64,000 nt of DNA from Osedax frankpressi (Eukaryota > Annelida > Polychaeta > Sabellida > Siboglinidae). Where the stretch lies: the NCBI GenBank assembly GCA_964035775.1, contig OZ038313.1, positions 12,952,905 to 13,016,904 on the forward strand, written 5' to 3'. A program made the translations under genes and the position numbers. The notes beneath the pieces are model-generated. The model was not told the DNA's origin and ran no database searches. It worked only from the letters and a program-made list of their open reading frames with translations. This document shows positions 41,055-54,586 of this stretch, one piece after another; the stretch's first letter is position 1; the number at the start of each line of letters is the position of its first letter.

Positions 41055-43322
41055 CTATGCCGATGTTTCGCATGAGTTGAGCCCCTCGGAAACCGCGATT
41101 CAAATCGAATACACCACATATTAGTCGTTTTGTCTTGACGTGGTTAGAGCTTCGGTTACTGGTGTTCATCTGTGTGCGAGGGGGCGAGAAGAGCTTAGAA
41201 GCAGGGAATGAGAAAGTAGGTATTACGATAGAGTAGGGGCGAATGTAATTCTAGGAGTATGACACCTGTTAGTAGAGTCTAATTGTAGGGTATTATATAG
41301 TAGGTTTAGAGTATAATATAAATGAATAGTGGTTAGATGTAGGGTGGAGGTTGGTAGATAGCATAGGTAGTTTAGGGACTAGTTTGTGTTACGGACAAGT
41401 ATAGCTAGTAAGGATTAGGATTATATTGAGGTAAGCATATGAGTGTATAGATTGGGGTAGCGAAGATGTTAGGGGTGGCATATTGGATACTATAGGTTGT
41501 GGTTGGAGATGAGATGAGATGAGTAGATATTAAATATATATTAAAAACGATTATAAATATATGTATGATATGATCTTTTAAATATTAAATTAGGTTAAGG
41601 TAGGATATTGAGACTAAGGGCTATATTCAGGCTGTGGTCATATGCAAGGTTGGTGTCGTGTTTGGTGGACTATAACTAGGTTATAAGACATTTGTTGATA
41701 GATAAAATGCACTTAACTATGGTCATAAGGTTACAGTTAGGTTACTGCGAAAAATGAAATTATTAAATATTAATGAGATTTTATAGAAGGAGAATTCTAT
41801 TTTTAAACTATTTTAAAATGCTTCAAAGGATTACAAATTACAGAGTTTTTAATGAATTTTAATGAATATTTCAACAAATATTAAAAATGTTTCTTTACTG
41901 AGATTTTATTTAATATAATATTCAGATTAATACTTTGAACATCTATAAAAATAGTTGTATTTGTATATTCATATCATATATCTATCATTAACTATATACC
42001 ATTGCAAATTTGTATTCCATATATTTTAAATCAATATAAATAATATAAAAATTAAGTGTATTGCAAACACACATATTATAATAATAATATAATTTTGAAT
42101 GCAAATTATTCACTAGATTTAAATATATTGTTCTTGTTCATACGTGACTAAAATGTTATTATCATTTGAGGTTATAATAATGTCGATGTTTTTGTGTTTT
42201 TGTGTCGCTGAAAGTAAAAATACGTGACAGTTTGTAAATTATGACCTTAACTTTCAGGGTTCAAGTATTAGTTATATCTTGCTCTATTGTAATATGCATT
42301 AAGAACTACCGATATTCTATGTATCAGTATATAAGATATTTGATATCGTCGTAATAATATATGGCTATAACTCTGTTACATTCCTCATCCGGGAGAGTAT
42401 ATATAATATATAAGAGCTTTTATTCTAAGCCGCTCTAAAAGGAGTGCGATTCCAACGCATGAATCTAAGCTCATCTTGAAAAACTATCTAGTTCATAATA
42501 TGATATATTCACTCTGCATACACCCTTTGGGTGAAAGCGAGGCTTTTTTGGTAGAGCTACAAATCAAAGGCAAAAACAACCGTAGTTTATTACATAATGA
42601 TGATCTATTGTCAGATGTGATATTGGCGACAAAGCATTATACGAGGGTTATAAACTGGGATAGTGTAGTTAAGCGAGAGTGAATATGTTGGGAATATTGA
42701 AGATGTGGGTATAATGTTATTTAAGGGTTTGCTACAAGAGAAAGTGTACGCGAGGCTGCGTGGAGGGTTAATAGTTTGTACAACGGGAACGTATGAATTG
42801 ACCAGGTGAGGAATGAAAAGTAAACGGGGCGCGTGTATGGGGTGGATGAGGATGAGCATGGCAGTGTGATAAGGATTCGGGGTAGGTTAGGGTGGTATTG
42901 GAGAGTAAGATAATACATGGATGTAGTGTATGGGTGTAGTATAACAATGATGATTATATATGGGATAATGAGGGTAAAGGTGAATACGTTGTGTATAGTA
43001 ATGGAAACGAGATTCGATATGATATCCCCGCTAAAACTAACGGGAATTGAATATTGACAATTATATAAATATATTTATGTTGCTATGGCAACCCTTTATC
43101 AACAACCTTCACTAGTATTACTACTATTATATTGTATATGTATAGCCTATACGAATATGGAGTGGTCATAAGTTATAACGGGATTGGTTAAATAACGGTA
43201 TATCATTAAATATATGTAATTCTAATAAATATATTTATATGAAACTGATCTAATTATGTTCATTTTCTTTTATATATTCCACGAATCTCCCAGCTTTTAT
43301 ATTTATTTAATATTTATATACG

Positions 43323-43405
<83 letters not shown>

Positions 43406-43707
43406 ATGTATTAGGGAGCCCTTTATCACCATAACAGGTGGTATTTTAAGCAATACGGTGATATATTAAGAGTACGTTTTGTAAGACCAAGACTACCTCT
43501 CCCAATGACGATGGCCCAGTATAAATTAAGCGTAAAATGTCCGCTGTCGATCTCGTTATGCCCCGTTAGAGTCGAACTGACCCCAAAGCCCGTTGTTCCA
43601 TACCAAGGGAACTTTAACAACCAAGTAAATTGCCCGTGAAAGTGCAGCGTAAATCACTAGATTGTTACATACGGAAATAATGTGGTATATATATGTATTC
43701 GTGTATT

Positions 43708-43758
<51 letters not shown>

Positions 43759-45257
43759 CCTATGTATATGTATTAATATTATTTAGAATACTCAAATATA
43801 TTTAATTATATATATCAGTATAAACATTAATATTAGAAACATCAAGCGTAATTTTCTAAATTGTCAAATAATAAAATCAACATAATAATAATATATTTGT
43901 AAACTTAATTATACCGTATACATATGATAAAAAAGATAGTAATTCTAGTATGTATTTCTTATCTTCTATATATAAATATATATTATTAGAGTTTATCCAA
44001 CAAATACATAAAAATATATTACAAATCTATTAATAGACGAGTGTTGTGATTATCTTGAATATATAACTTTCATATTATATACTGAAACATTAGAAAACGT
44101 GTGTTGACTATTCAATAATATAATTACTGGTAATAAAGTTAGACGTTTAATATTGTAAATTATATTTAGGAAATGCATACAATATGACATAACATTTATT
44201 TCAAATAATATCTATTATTTATTGTATTGTATTATATTATTTTAATCAAATATACACCTGATTAAATAAAGTATAACCTATATATGGGTATATATTATAA
44301 GCTGTTTAAATTAACATTACTAAATTAACATTCAGTAATATTAACGAAATAATTAAAAATATTGACCAACAAATATGAACTTAGTATTACATATACTAAA
44401 AGAATATCAATATCTTATTTTGATATTGCAAGAAATTAATTAAGGAAATTAAGTAACAATTGTAATAAATGTAAGACTTTGTCTAAAAAGGGTGAGTAAC
44501 ATAATAATTATATTTTTTTATTTTTTTTTATTAATATTCGTATACAATTTTAATTTGTTAAGCTTATGTTTATAAAATGTATATAAATAGTCATATGGTT
44601 CATTCAAGTTTTCCTTTATTTAAATATTAAAACTTTTGAATACAATATTAATAAAAGATGATTATTTAGAGATAATTTTTAATATATTATAATTAATAAT
44701 CATAAAACAAGTATTATTGAATATGTATGAAAAAGAATAGTTCGAAATATAATTTTATAATACAATATTTTTGAAATGCTTACGCAATCAATTTGTATTA
44801 ATTTATTAATCAATTGCATTTCATTAATATATATATTAATTTATAGATGAGGCCATAGTTTTAATTTTCAATAAATTTAATAACGATCGCTATGCATTAA
44901 CGACTTTCCAATGAAACACAGGCGAGTGAGGGTACTCGCCCCAGATTACACAAAGCCTACTACATCTTTAATTGTTACCCGATGTAAACAATGTAACTGT
45001 AATCATGTTTAGGGTTTTCCATAGGCAAGCCTATGGCCAGTTGTTGGTGAATTATTCACGGCGCGCTATTATGCAATACTTCCGGACTGGACCAACGTAC
45101 ATTTAGTCGCTGAAGATTTATTGCGTAATCACTAGGAAATCGATTGTCAGTCGTCTGCAATTATTATTAATTATTTATGTATAATCAGTTTAGTTTTATT
45201 AATTATTGAACATGATTCACTAAAGTAAACAAAAAACTATATAACCCTTAATTAAAA

Positions 45258-45315
<58 letters not shown>

Positions 45316-47043
45316 TAAATATATATATCACTTATCTTATGTAAATATATATTTCAACGTATTTATGTATTATATGTAGATAAGAAATTGTTTACAAATA
45401 TATTTTGAAAAATATATCGAGATAATTAATGTATAAATTAAGTACACTTTTAAATTCAATTTCATGAAATTAATAAAAGGGACCCGTAGGTTTTTTAGTG
45501 TGTATAGTATTTTGTAGTTATCAATATATGTAATTATTTATTTTAACAAACCATTTTTAGGTGCAAGTATATTATTAATGCACATATATATTATGTGAAA
45601 AGTAGATACTATTATATAATATATTATATAAATTATAAAAAGTGTATGACGTTTCATACAGATTTAGAATTGTGACACCTAAACATGAGTTAATGGGCCT
45701 TTCATGCTAAATCCCTTTCATGAGGTATACTTTTATAAAGTGAGTCTCAGTTCTCGTGTGTTTTCAGACTACGGGTCGACAGTAGTCGAGGTCGTCGTGT
45801 GTTTACAGTTACACGGTAACGAACGTCACATGGTGTGTAATCGTGTTGAAGAGGTGATAGGGGAGATCCGTGTTCGCTATACAATCTACAATCATAACGG
45901 TACATAGGTACATTTACCAAGGCGACAACTGACACCAGCTTTTTCATCAATGGCAATTAAAACCCATTCTACCGTGATATTATTAAAAACGTATTATTAA
46001 AGTAAAACTACAGTTTTTTTTAGTTATATTTAGATATAGCTAATATTCTTTAGAATTGTCAGTCTAGATTGATTAGTAATAAGGGTGTGACTCATCAATA
46101 TCTCTTATACGATCATGAATACATGATTATTTACTTAGGTGTCTATATTAGAGACTCTAATAAAATGACGAATAAAACGCATGAAGATAATGTTTGTGTT
46201 TTGATTGAAATAGTTATAAATATATTACTTATCATAACAATATCATAATTAATACATTAAATATATTGTAAATCCTTATTAATGATATATATATTGTATT
46301 ATTGTTTGTTTATTAATATTAATTAATTGCTTTGTTAATATTTAATAATATATTTAATTCTGTCGTACAATATTTCATCGATATTAATCAATAACAAATA
46401 ATATTGAATATCGGTATTTTGCTGCATAGGAATATATTTACATTACTGTAATATATACGATTCTATTACGACGGATTTATTTGCTCGTAAGTGCCAGTTT
46501 GTTTATTGTTATGTTTACTTAGCATCAGCCAATGGCCGATTAAATAAATACAAATATGTTGAACTTTATCGGTTATGATATTCTAGTAGCCGACCGACGC
46601 TGAACCCCGTTGTGACCCCGTCGTGACCCCCGTTGCATACGATTAATTCTCCGTATTGTATTCGAGCCAAACCGTTGTATAGCAGAGCATAAACGCTACG
46701 TAGCGTTGCTGTAAAGACAGAGCTTACTGTCGTACATGAAATCGAGATGTGTCCTAGAGGGGTAGACGAACGTGGGAACAAAACATTTACCCTGTTACGT
46801 ATATTGCGCAATATAAAACTGACCGCTTCGACATGCCGTGTACGATATCGATGTTCCTTATGTGATTAGTCTCTTTTATGACACCATCACAAATATAACT
46901 TATATATCTTGCATAATCGACTTCCAAAGAGGAATAACTGTCATTTATAGAACGCAATTACATTAAATAGTATAAGTAAATTCCATACTCCCGTTTTAAG
47001 CCATACCCCTTTAAATGAATATATACATATATATATATATATG

Positions 47044-47087
<44 letters not shown>

Positions 47088-49364
47088 TTATGTTGTGTGT
47101 AGGTACATGTATGTGTGTATGCATGTGTATGCGTGTGTATGCGTGTGTATACGGGTGCGTAATACCAATAAGATTAACATAGCCTAGTTCGATTTTGAGA
47201 ACTACATCCCACTACCAGTTTCGCTAATCAGCTCTTGGTATTACTGTTGATAAGTACTCTCCGTGTTAATTGAGTGGGGTGTTGGCCTGCTATTGCAACG
47301 GGCCAGGCAAGAAACGTTGCAATGATACGATTCATGAATTCCGGCTCGAGGGCTGATTTCCGTTACTCGACTAAATAGCTATAGTGGATATAGAGGGCGA
47401 CACCTGTCCACCGGAATTAACGTCAAATAGCTCTAAACGTCACTAACCCAAGACATAGTCTAGATGCATAGAGCAGATGGTCCACCCAATGTCTCCTACA
47501 TACCTAGTTACGCTGTACATTGTGTACGGTGCACTAGTGTCCACCATAACTGGGTAGCGGCTTGTTTTCCCACAGTGAGATCTAGCGAGGAGGCTATGGA
47601 TTATATACGGGGACTCGTGTACTCTATTTCCGACTACAATGCGCGATGACAATGTAACATGTGTTCAACTGTTTGATATACTATATACGCTCTATTAATA
47701 ATTATTATATAAGTGAACAATTATATTGTACACATCTTTTAAAATCTCATATACTTAATATAACATTCATAGTTCGTTTTAAACTATAATTAATAAATAA
47801 AGGTAATATCAATATAATATAATTAAATTCTATATATATGTATATATATATACATATATATATACAAATATATATATATGCATATATATTTATTGTAATT
47901 TAAATATATTTTCTTATCTATCATATTTTACCATTATAATGTAAAATTATAATATAAATTATAAAACAGCATATTATTATTTTCTCTGCTAAATTCTTCT
48001 GTGATTCATATACAGTTTTATATACAATTTAAAATGACAATATTACGTATATCATATATATATATATTTCCAATAACATAATCACGAGGTTAATATCGAT
48101 ATATAATATGGATAATGATTGTACTATAGTTTAAGGAAGAACAAACGATATTTTAATTTGTATTCGGTGTTATGGCATTTGAGTAAATAAATAAACTATT
48201 GCCTTGGTATAAACTGATTGTATATACAGCTTAGTCAATGTATATATTAGAGCGTATATAGTATGTCAGTATACACTATGCCCTGTAAAGTGCATACTAT
48301 GGTGTATTCGGAATATAGTTTCTGGATTTGCATTTGTTTTATGTGTATACGTTATTCCATAGTTTGTGTGTACTTGATTTTATAGAAATCGAAACAATAT
48401 TCATCAAAATATACTTTTTCAAAAATGAATAACAAATAATAAAATAAATAATAACAAATAATAATAATAATACATAAAAACAATAACAGATTATTAAATA
48501 TAAAATGTAAGAACGATGTAAATATATAGAGTATTAAGTAAATTAAGTATACTGGTTCTCTAAAGTAATACATTTAGATATGATATATTGAAATTAATCG
48601 ATAAATAGAATTTACTCGAATTATTAAAATACTATATTATTTACATATTTAAAAAATAATGTGCAATTAATCATATTAATTTATTACTAAAAATAACATT
48701 CAAATAATGTATTCATATATGAATAAACAATTTAAATATATTAGAGGAATTCATATATGTAACAAAGTATTATTAAGTATCTTAATTATATGTTTTATTA
48801 TTTATATTATATTTATAAATTATACAAACATTAAATATATTAACTATAAAATTAATAATGAACTCAATTTAAATTTCAATATAATTTGGAAAAATTCTAA
48901 AATTATCATTTTGTCATTATGGATATGTATATGTATGTTTATATATTTATATTATATTATATATTAATTAGCAACATAAAAATAATATATATATACCATG
49001 TAATTCAATTTAATGAAGAGAAATTATTATTTAAAATATAAATTTAAATTTGTCATGTTATATATATCTATACATAAACTAATAATGATTATAAGATTGT
49101 ATTATAATTTATAAATATCTTCTAACTATTTTCTGGTACATACATATATTTGATTATGAAAACTTGTATTATCAATGATTGTTCTATTGTATATTATCGT
49201 TTAAATTCCATTTATATACTTCAAAGTATTTAAATTGCTGGATAAATAATTGACGTTAATTGAAATTCATTTCAATTAACTTTTTTAATTAAACGTTAAG
49301 ATGATCTAGGAATGTTGGAATATATTATTTTGGAATCTTGAGGTAATATATTAAGAACAAATAT

Positions 49365-49412
<48 letters not shown>

Positions 49413-49613
49413 TATTATATATAATATAAATGCAATTCTCTTCTTTTGATTCATTACAATATTAACAAACTATGGAAATTTAAAATATTGAATATTTTAT
49501 ATATTTTCTAAGGAATCATTCATTTTTAAAATCTATGATTAGATTATTATAGTATTCTTATTTAAAATAATAAAAACATTTCACGTTTAATATATCTATA
49601 AATATATCTATTG

Positions 49614-49655
<42 letters not shown>

Positions 49656-49874
49656 TTTAGCTTTAACTAAAATATACTTAAAATTAATAGTTTGTATAGA
49701 TATAAAAAACCACATATTTTTCGTCAAAATCGATCTACATATTTTGTTTTTATCCATACATAATTGATATTAATATATATTATTAGTAATAATTGTTTCT
49801 ACTAACAGTACTTATACGTATACATCAAACTTGTTCTCCCTAATCATTAATAATAACCAATAATAATAATAATG

Positions 49875-49938
<64 letters not shown>

Positions 49939-51022
49939 AACTATAAATGAAAATGTATTTTATTAAAATTCCATATTTATAATTAATTATAGATAATTAT
50001 TATACATATAAAATGTATATCAATAATAATCAATCAAAAATAGAGTTTGTATATACAATAATAATAACTAAACAAATTTAATTTTGCATAATTATGTTGC
50101 AATTAATTTTAATCAAATATCTAAATGTGTAAATTATATTTGTTACTCTATTTGATATATTTTTTATTATGTTTACTATACTACACATATTGATATATGT
50201 TTATATTTTATTTACATTGTTACAGATTGCAGAAATACTTTTATTATACATATTTATAATAATTTTTACTAAATTACCAGGCAAGTATACCGTGATGTAA
50301 TAATTTAGAAATCTTTCATCGATTACAAAAAGAATCGGATAAGAAATTAGGCGATATAAAAAAATTATTATTTGAATTATTCTCCATCATAATGAACCTT
50401 TTTAAGTATTTAATTAAATGTACTTTAAAACATACACTTAATATACACTTTGTAGTGTTCATTCTATTAAATTCATAGTGCAACAGTGTACATATTTTAT
50501 ACTATATATACACTGATATATTGAATATAGAATGTCCATGGTTTAATATGGTATGACTATAAATGATACAACAAGGAGAATTCTATAGTACAGTTATATC
50601 ATATTACATCATATTATAATATTTTCTTAAAGTGTGTATACTGGTATAGTGTTGTATACATAGATAATAATTAGGTATAATAATTATTTATACATAGATA
50701 AATTATATTATATATAGTATATATATAATATTATTGACCTTGTAGTATAATAGGAAACAACATACATAGGTAGAAACCAAGTAACTTAAAATAATAATGC
50801 ACCTTCTGTGTAAATACGAGTACTATATGTTATATATATATTATGTATAATGATTTCATACGTAGATTGCATGATATATATTTAATTAAAGCATTACGTC
50901 ATATATAACTGTATATGTTATTGAATTCAGTAATTAAGTTATGTAATGTTAAGTCATCTTTTCAATTTTTAGTTAATATTTATATTTACTAATAGATAAA
51001 TTGTATGATGTATTAAAACAAA

Positions 51023-51065
<43 letters not shown>

Positions 51066-54000
51066 TATATATATTATTTTATATATTTCTATTTTAGACC
51101 CATATTTATTCTAACATGTTTATATACAACGAAAAGCGTATAGATAAAAGCGAATTATTAATTATTGATATTAAACAAAATTCGTCTACTTTTGAGACGA
51201 TGTGAAATATCTTTTCATTGCGAATAAACTCAATGGGGCTTAAAACCGAGAGGTCATTCACCACACACTTCCGGTAATCTTTAAGCTAGAGAGAAAGAGT
51301 TGAGTATTCGATGACCATGACCATCGCGGTGGTCAATTGGCTGAATTAAAACCCGATCCTTTGTGTGATCGCTGGACTACTTATTAAATTCTCATTAATA
51401 ATAAATACGAGAAAAGAAGGACATTCGAGAATTAGAGAAAAGTCCGCAAAACAGGGTAAGAACTATCTGTCAAGTTGCGGATGTAGTGGTGTCAGTAGGA
51501 ACCACGTGATGTCGGGTTAATACCCACTCTTTATAAGTGGAACTGATTAAAACGCGACTAAATACGTCGATATGCAGTCGGTCAATTGAACCACATCGAG
51601 GATGACCACTGGAGATAGCGTTGCATGATTAAACTAAATGGTTACAATGGCGTTATTGAACAATTAAACGCCATGGTATATCTGCATTGCAGTTCTAAAG
51701 TTCTGAGGGAAGTAGCAATGATAATATATCTAAGTATAGGATGTCATTATACTACTGTATACGTATACGTATAATTTATGCTATTATATAATATTATAAT
51801 TTATATAATATTATTTTTAATTACTGTGATTACTAAATACTAAATGATATTTAGTGTATTGACAATCATTAAATATTAAATATTATTATATTTTGTAGGT
51901 TACTTATCCCATATATATTTAACTTTGCTTGTTATGTATGACATATATATGTTGTCAAATATAAAACATCGAGCATTATATCGTGATAAAAAAACTAAAC
52001 TGTTAATCTAAAAATATCGTATTTCTAGGTGCCTATTTATAGGTACATAGGTACATTTCTGCATATGTTTAAGTACATTATAAAGTACTTATTCCAATGC
52101 GTTGATTGAAATAAAAGCGATTTGTAAATATGCACCACTATATTATAATGAATTAATATTATTATCATTATAGTTATAAATATAATATTAAGTATAATAT
52201 AAATGGTAATAATATTAAGTGGTAATAATATATGTGGTAATAATTAGGTAGTCTAATAATAGTAAATAATATTAAATATCTACATTAGTAGCAATCACAT
52301 AACTAATAATTACTATCTGTAGCATTCATTATCATATCACCACTCCTATCACCACTCCTATCACCACTCCTATCACCACTCCCGTCACAACTCCTATCAC
52401 CACACCTATCACCACTTCCATCACAACTCCTATCACCACTCCTATCACCACTTCCATCACAACTCCTATCACCACTCCTGTCACCACTCCTGTCACCACT
52501 CCTATCACAACTCCTATCACCACTCCTGTCACCACTCCTACCACCACTCCTATCACCACTCCTGTCACCACTCCTATCACCACTCCTATCACCACTCCTG
52601 TCACAACTCCTGTCACCACTCCTACCACCACTCCTATCACCACTCCTATCACCACTCCTATCAATACTCCTATCAACACTCCTATCACAACTCATGTCAC
52701 AACTCCTGTCACCACTCCTGTCACCACTCCTACCACCACTCCTATCACCACTCCTGTCACCACTCCTATCACCACTCCTATCATCACTCCTGTCACCACT
52801 CCTGTTACCACTCCTATCACCACTCCTATCACCACTCCTGTCACAACTCCTGTCACCACTCCTACCACCACTCCTATCACAACTCCTGTCACCACTCCTA
52901 CCACCATTCCTGTCACCACTCCTGTCACCACTCCTATCACCACTCCTATCAACACTCCTATCAACACTCCTATCACAACTCATGTCACAACTCCTGTCAC
53001 CACTCCTACAACCACTCCTATCAACACTCCTATCACCACTCCTATCACCACTCCTATCACCACTCCTATCATCACTCCTGTCACCACTCCTGTTACCACT
53101 CCTATCACCACTCCTATCACCACTCCTGTCACAACTCCTGTCACCACTCCTGTCACCACTCCTACCACCACTCCTATCACCACTCCTATCACAACTCCTA
53201 TCAACACTCCTATCACCACTCCTATCACCACTCCTACCACCACTCCTATACCACTCCTGTCACCACTCCTATCAACACTCCTATCAACACTCCTATCACC
53301 ACTCCTGTTATCACTCCTGTTATCACTCCTGTTATCACTCCTGTTATCACTCCTGTTATCACTCCTGTTATCACTCCTGTTATCACTCCTATCACCACTC
53401 CTATCATCACTCCTGTTACCACTCATATCACCACTCCTGTTACCACTCATATCACCACTCCTATCACCACTCCTATCACCACTCCTATCACCACTCCTAT
53501 CACCACTCCTATCACCACTCCTATCACCACTCCTATCACCACTCCTATCACCACTCCTATCACTACTCCTATCACCACTCCTATCACCACTCCTATCACC
53601 ACTCCTATCACTTCTTCTGTAACCACTCCTGTAACCACTCCTATCACCACTCCTATCACCACTCCTATTAATGTCCAATTAATGAAACCACGTAATATGG
53701 ACTGCACTCTGTTTTTGACTGGAGGTGTTGTCCTATTTATACTTATGCTAACAAGTCCATACATTAAATATTGATTACGCGATATATTTGATATTGTATA
53801 TGCATTAATATACTTTAATGGGGAATAATTAGCATAACATCGCTTTGAATCTCCATATCTCCATATTCAAGTGGGTGTGGGAGTAAGAGTAGTGAATTCT
53901 ACTGAACAAATAGCTTTTTCATTCCGAAAACGTATTCAAAAGATTGATGAAACTCAAACCGAGAATCGCATAAACAAATGAAATCGTATCCACCCTGGAT

Positions 54001-54323
54001 TCGCATTTTTATCTTAATTGATAAAACGACACGACTGATTTATAGAGGACATATATTTTAACTTGCACCCGGTACCTTTTCTCTAGCACATGCCCTGTTC
54101 TGAATACCCACACATACCACCTATTTACATTAGCTTATCTTATTTACCTAATAGATTTGTTTATTTGGTTCCTTCGATTGTAAATATCGTAAACTTTACG
54201 AAAAATATAAATTAATGTCTACGTTCTAAATTTATTTTCGGAATTTAAATTTCAATTAATAGTTTTTTAGAAAACTTATCTAATCTATCAAATGAATTAT
54301 TCTAACATATACTAATATCATAT

Positions 54324-54375
<52 letters not shown>

Positions 54376-54529
54376 TATAAATATTCAATATATGATCAAA
54401 TATACAATTCATAAAAATCACAATAATATAAAATAAAAGATGTACTATAATAGTAAATATATAAATAGAATGTTAATCAATATTATAAAGTTGAATTCAT
54501 ATTAAATATATCCGTCATTTTTATATTTA

Positions 54530-54586
<57 letters not shown>

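Noticed and set aside
48707-48967. 86-residue hydrophobic plus-strand frame resembling a two-span membrane protein
   Set aside because: It is made of Ile, Tyr, Asn and Lys only, as random AT-rich DNA would give, with no splice or homology support.
52303-53764. Long frames on both strands (DRSG, IGVV and LLSP repeats)
   Set aside because: The 12-bp unit is a multiple of three and stop-free, so frames open on both strands; there is no start context or conserved flank.
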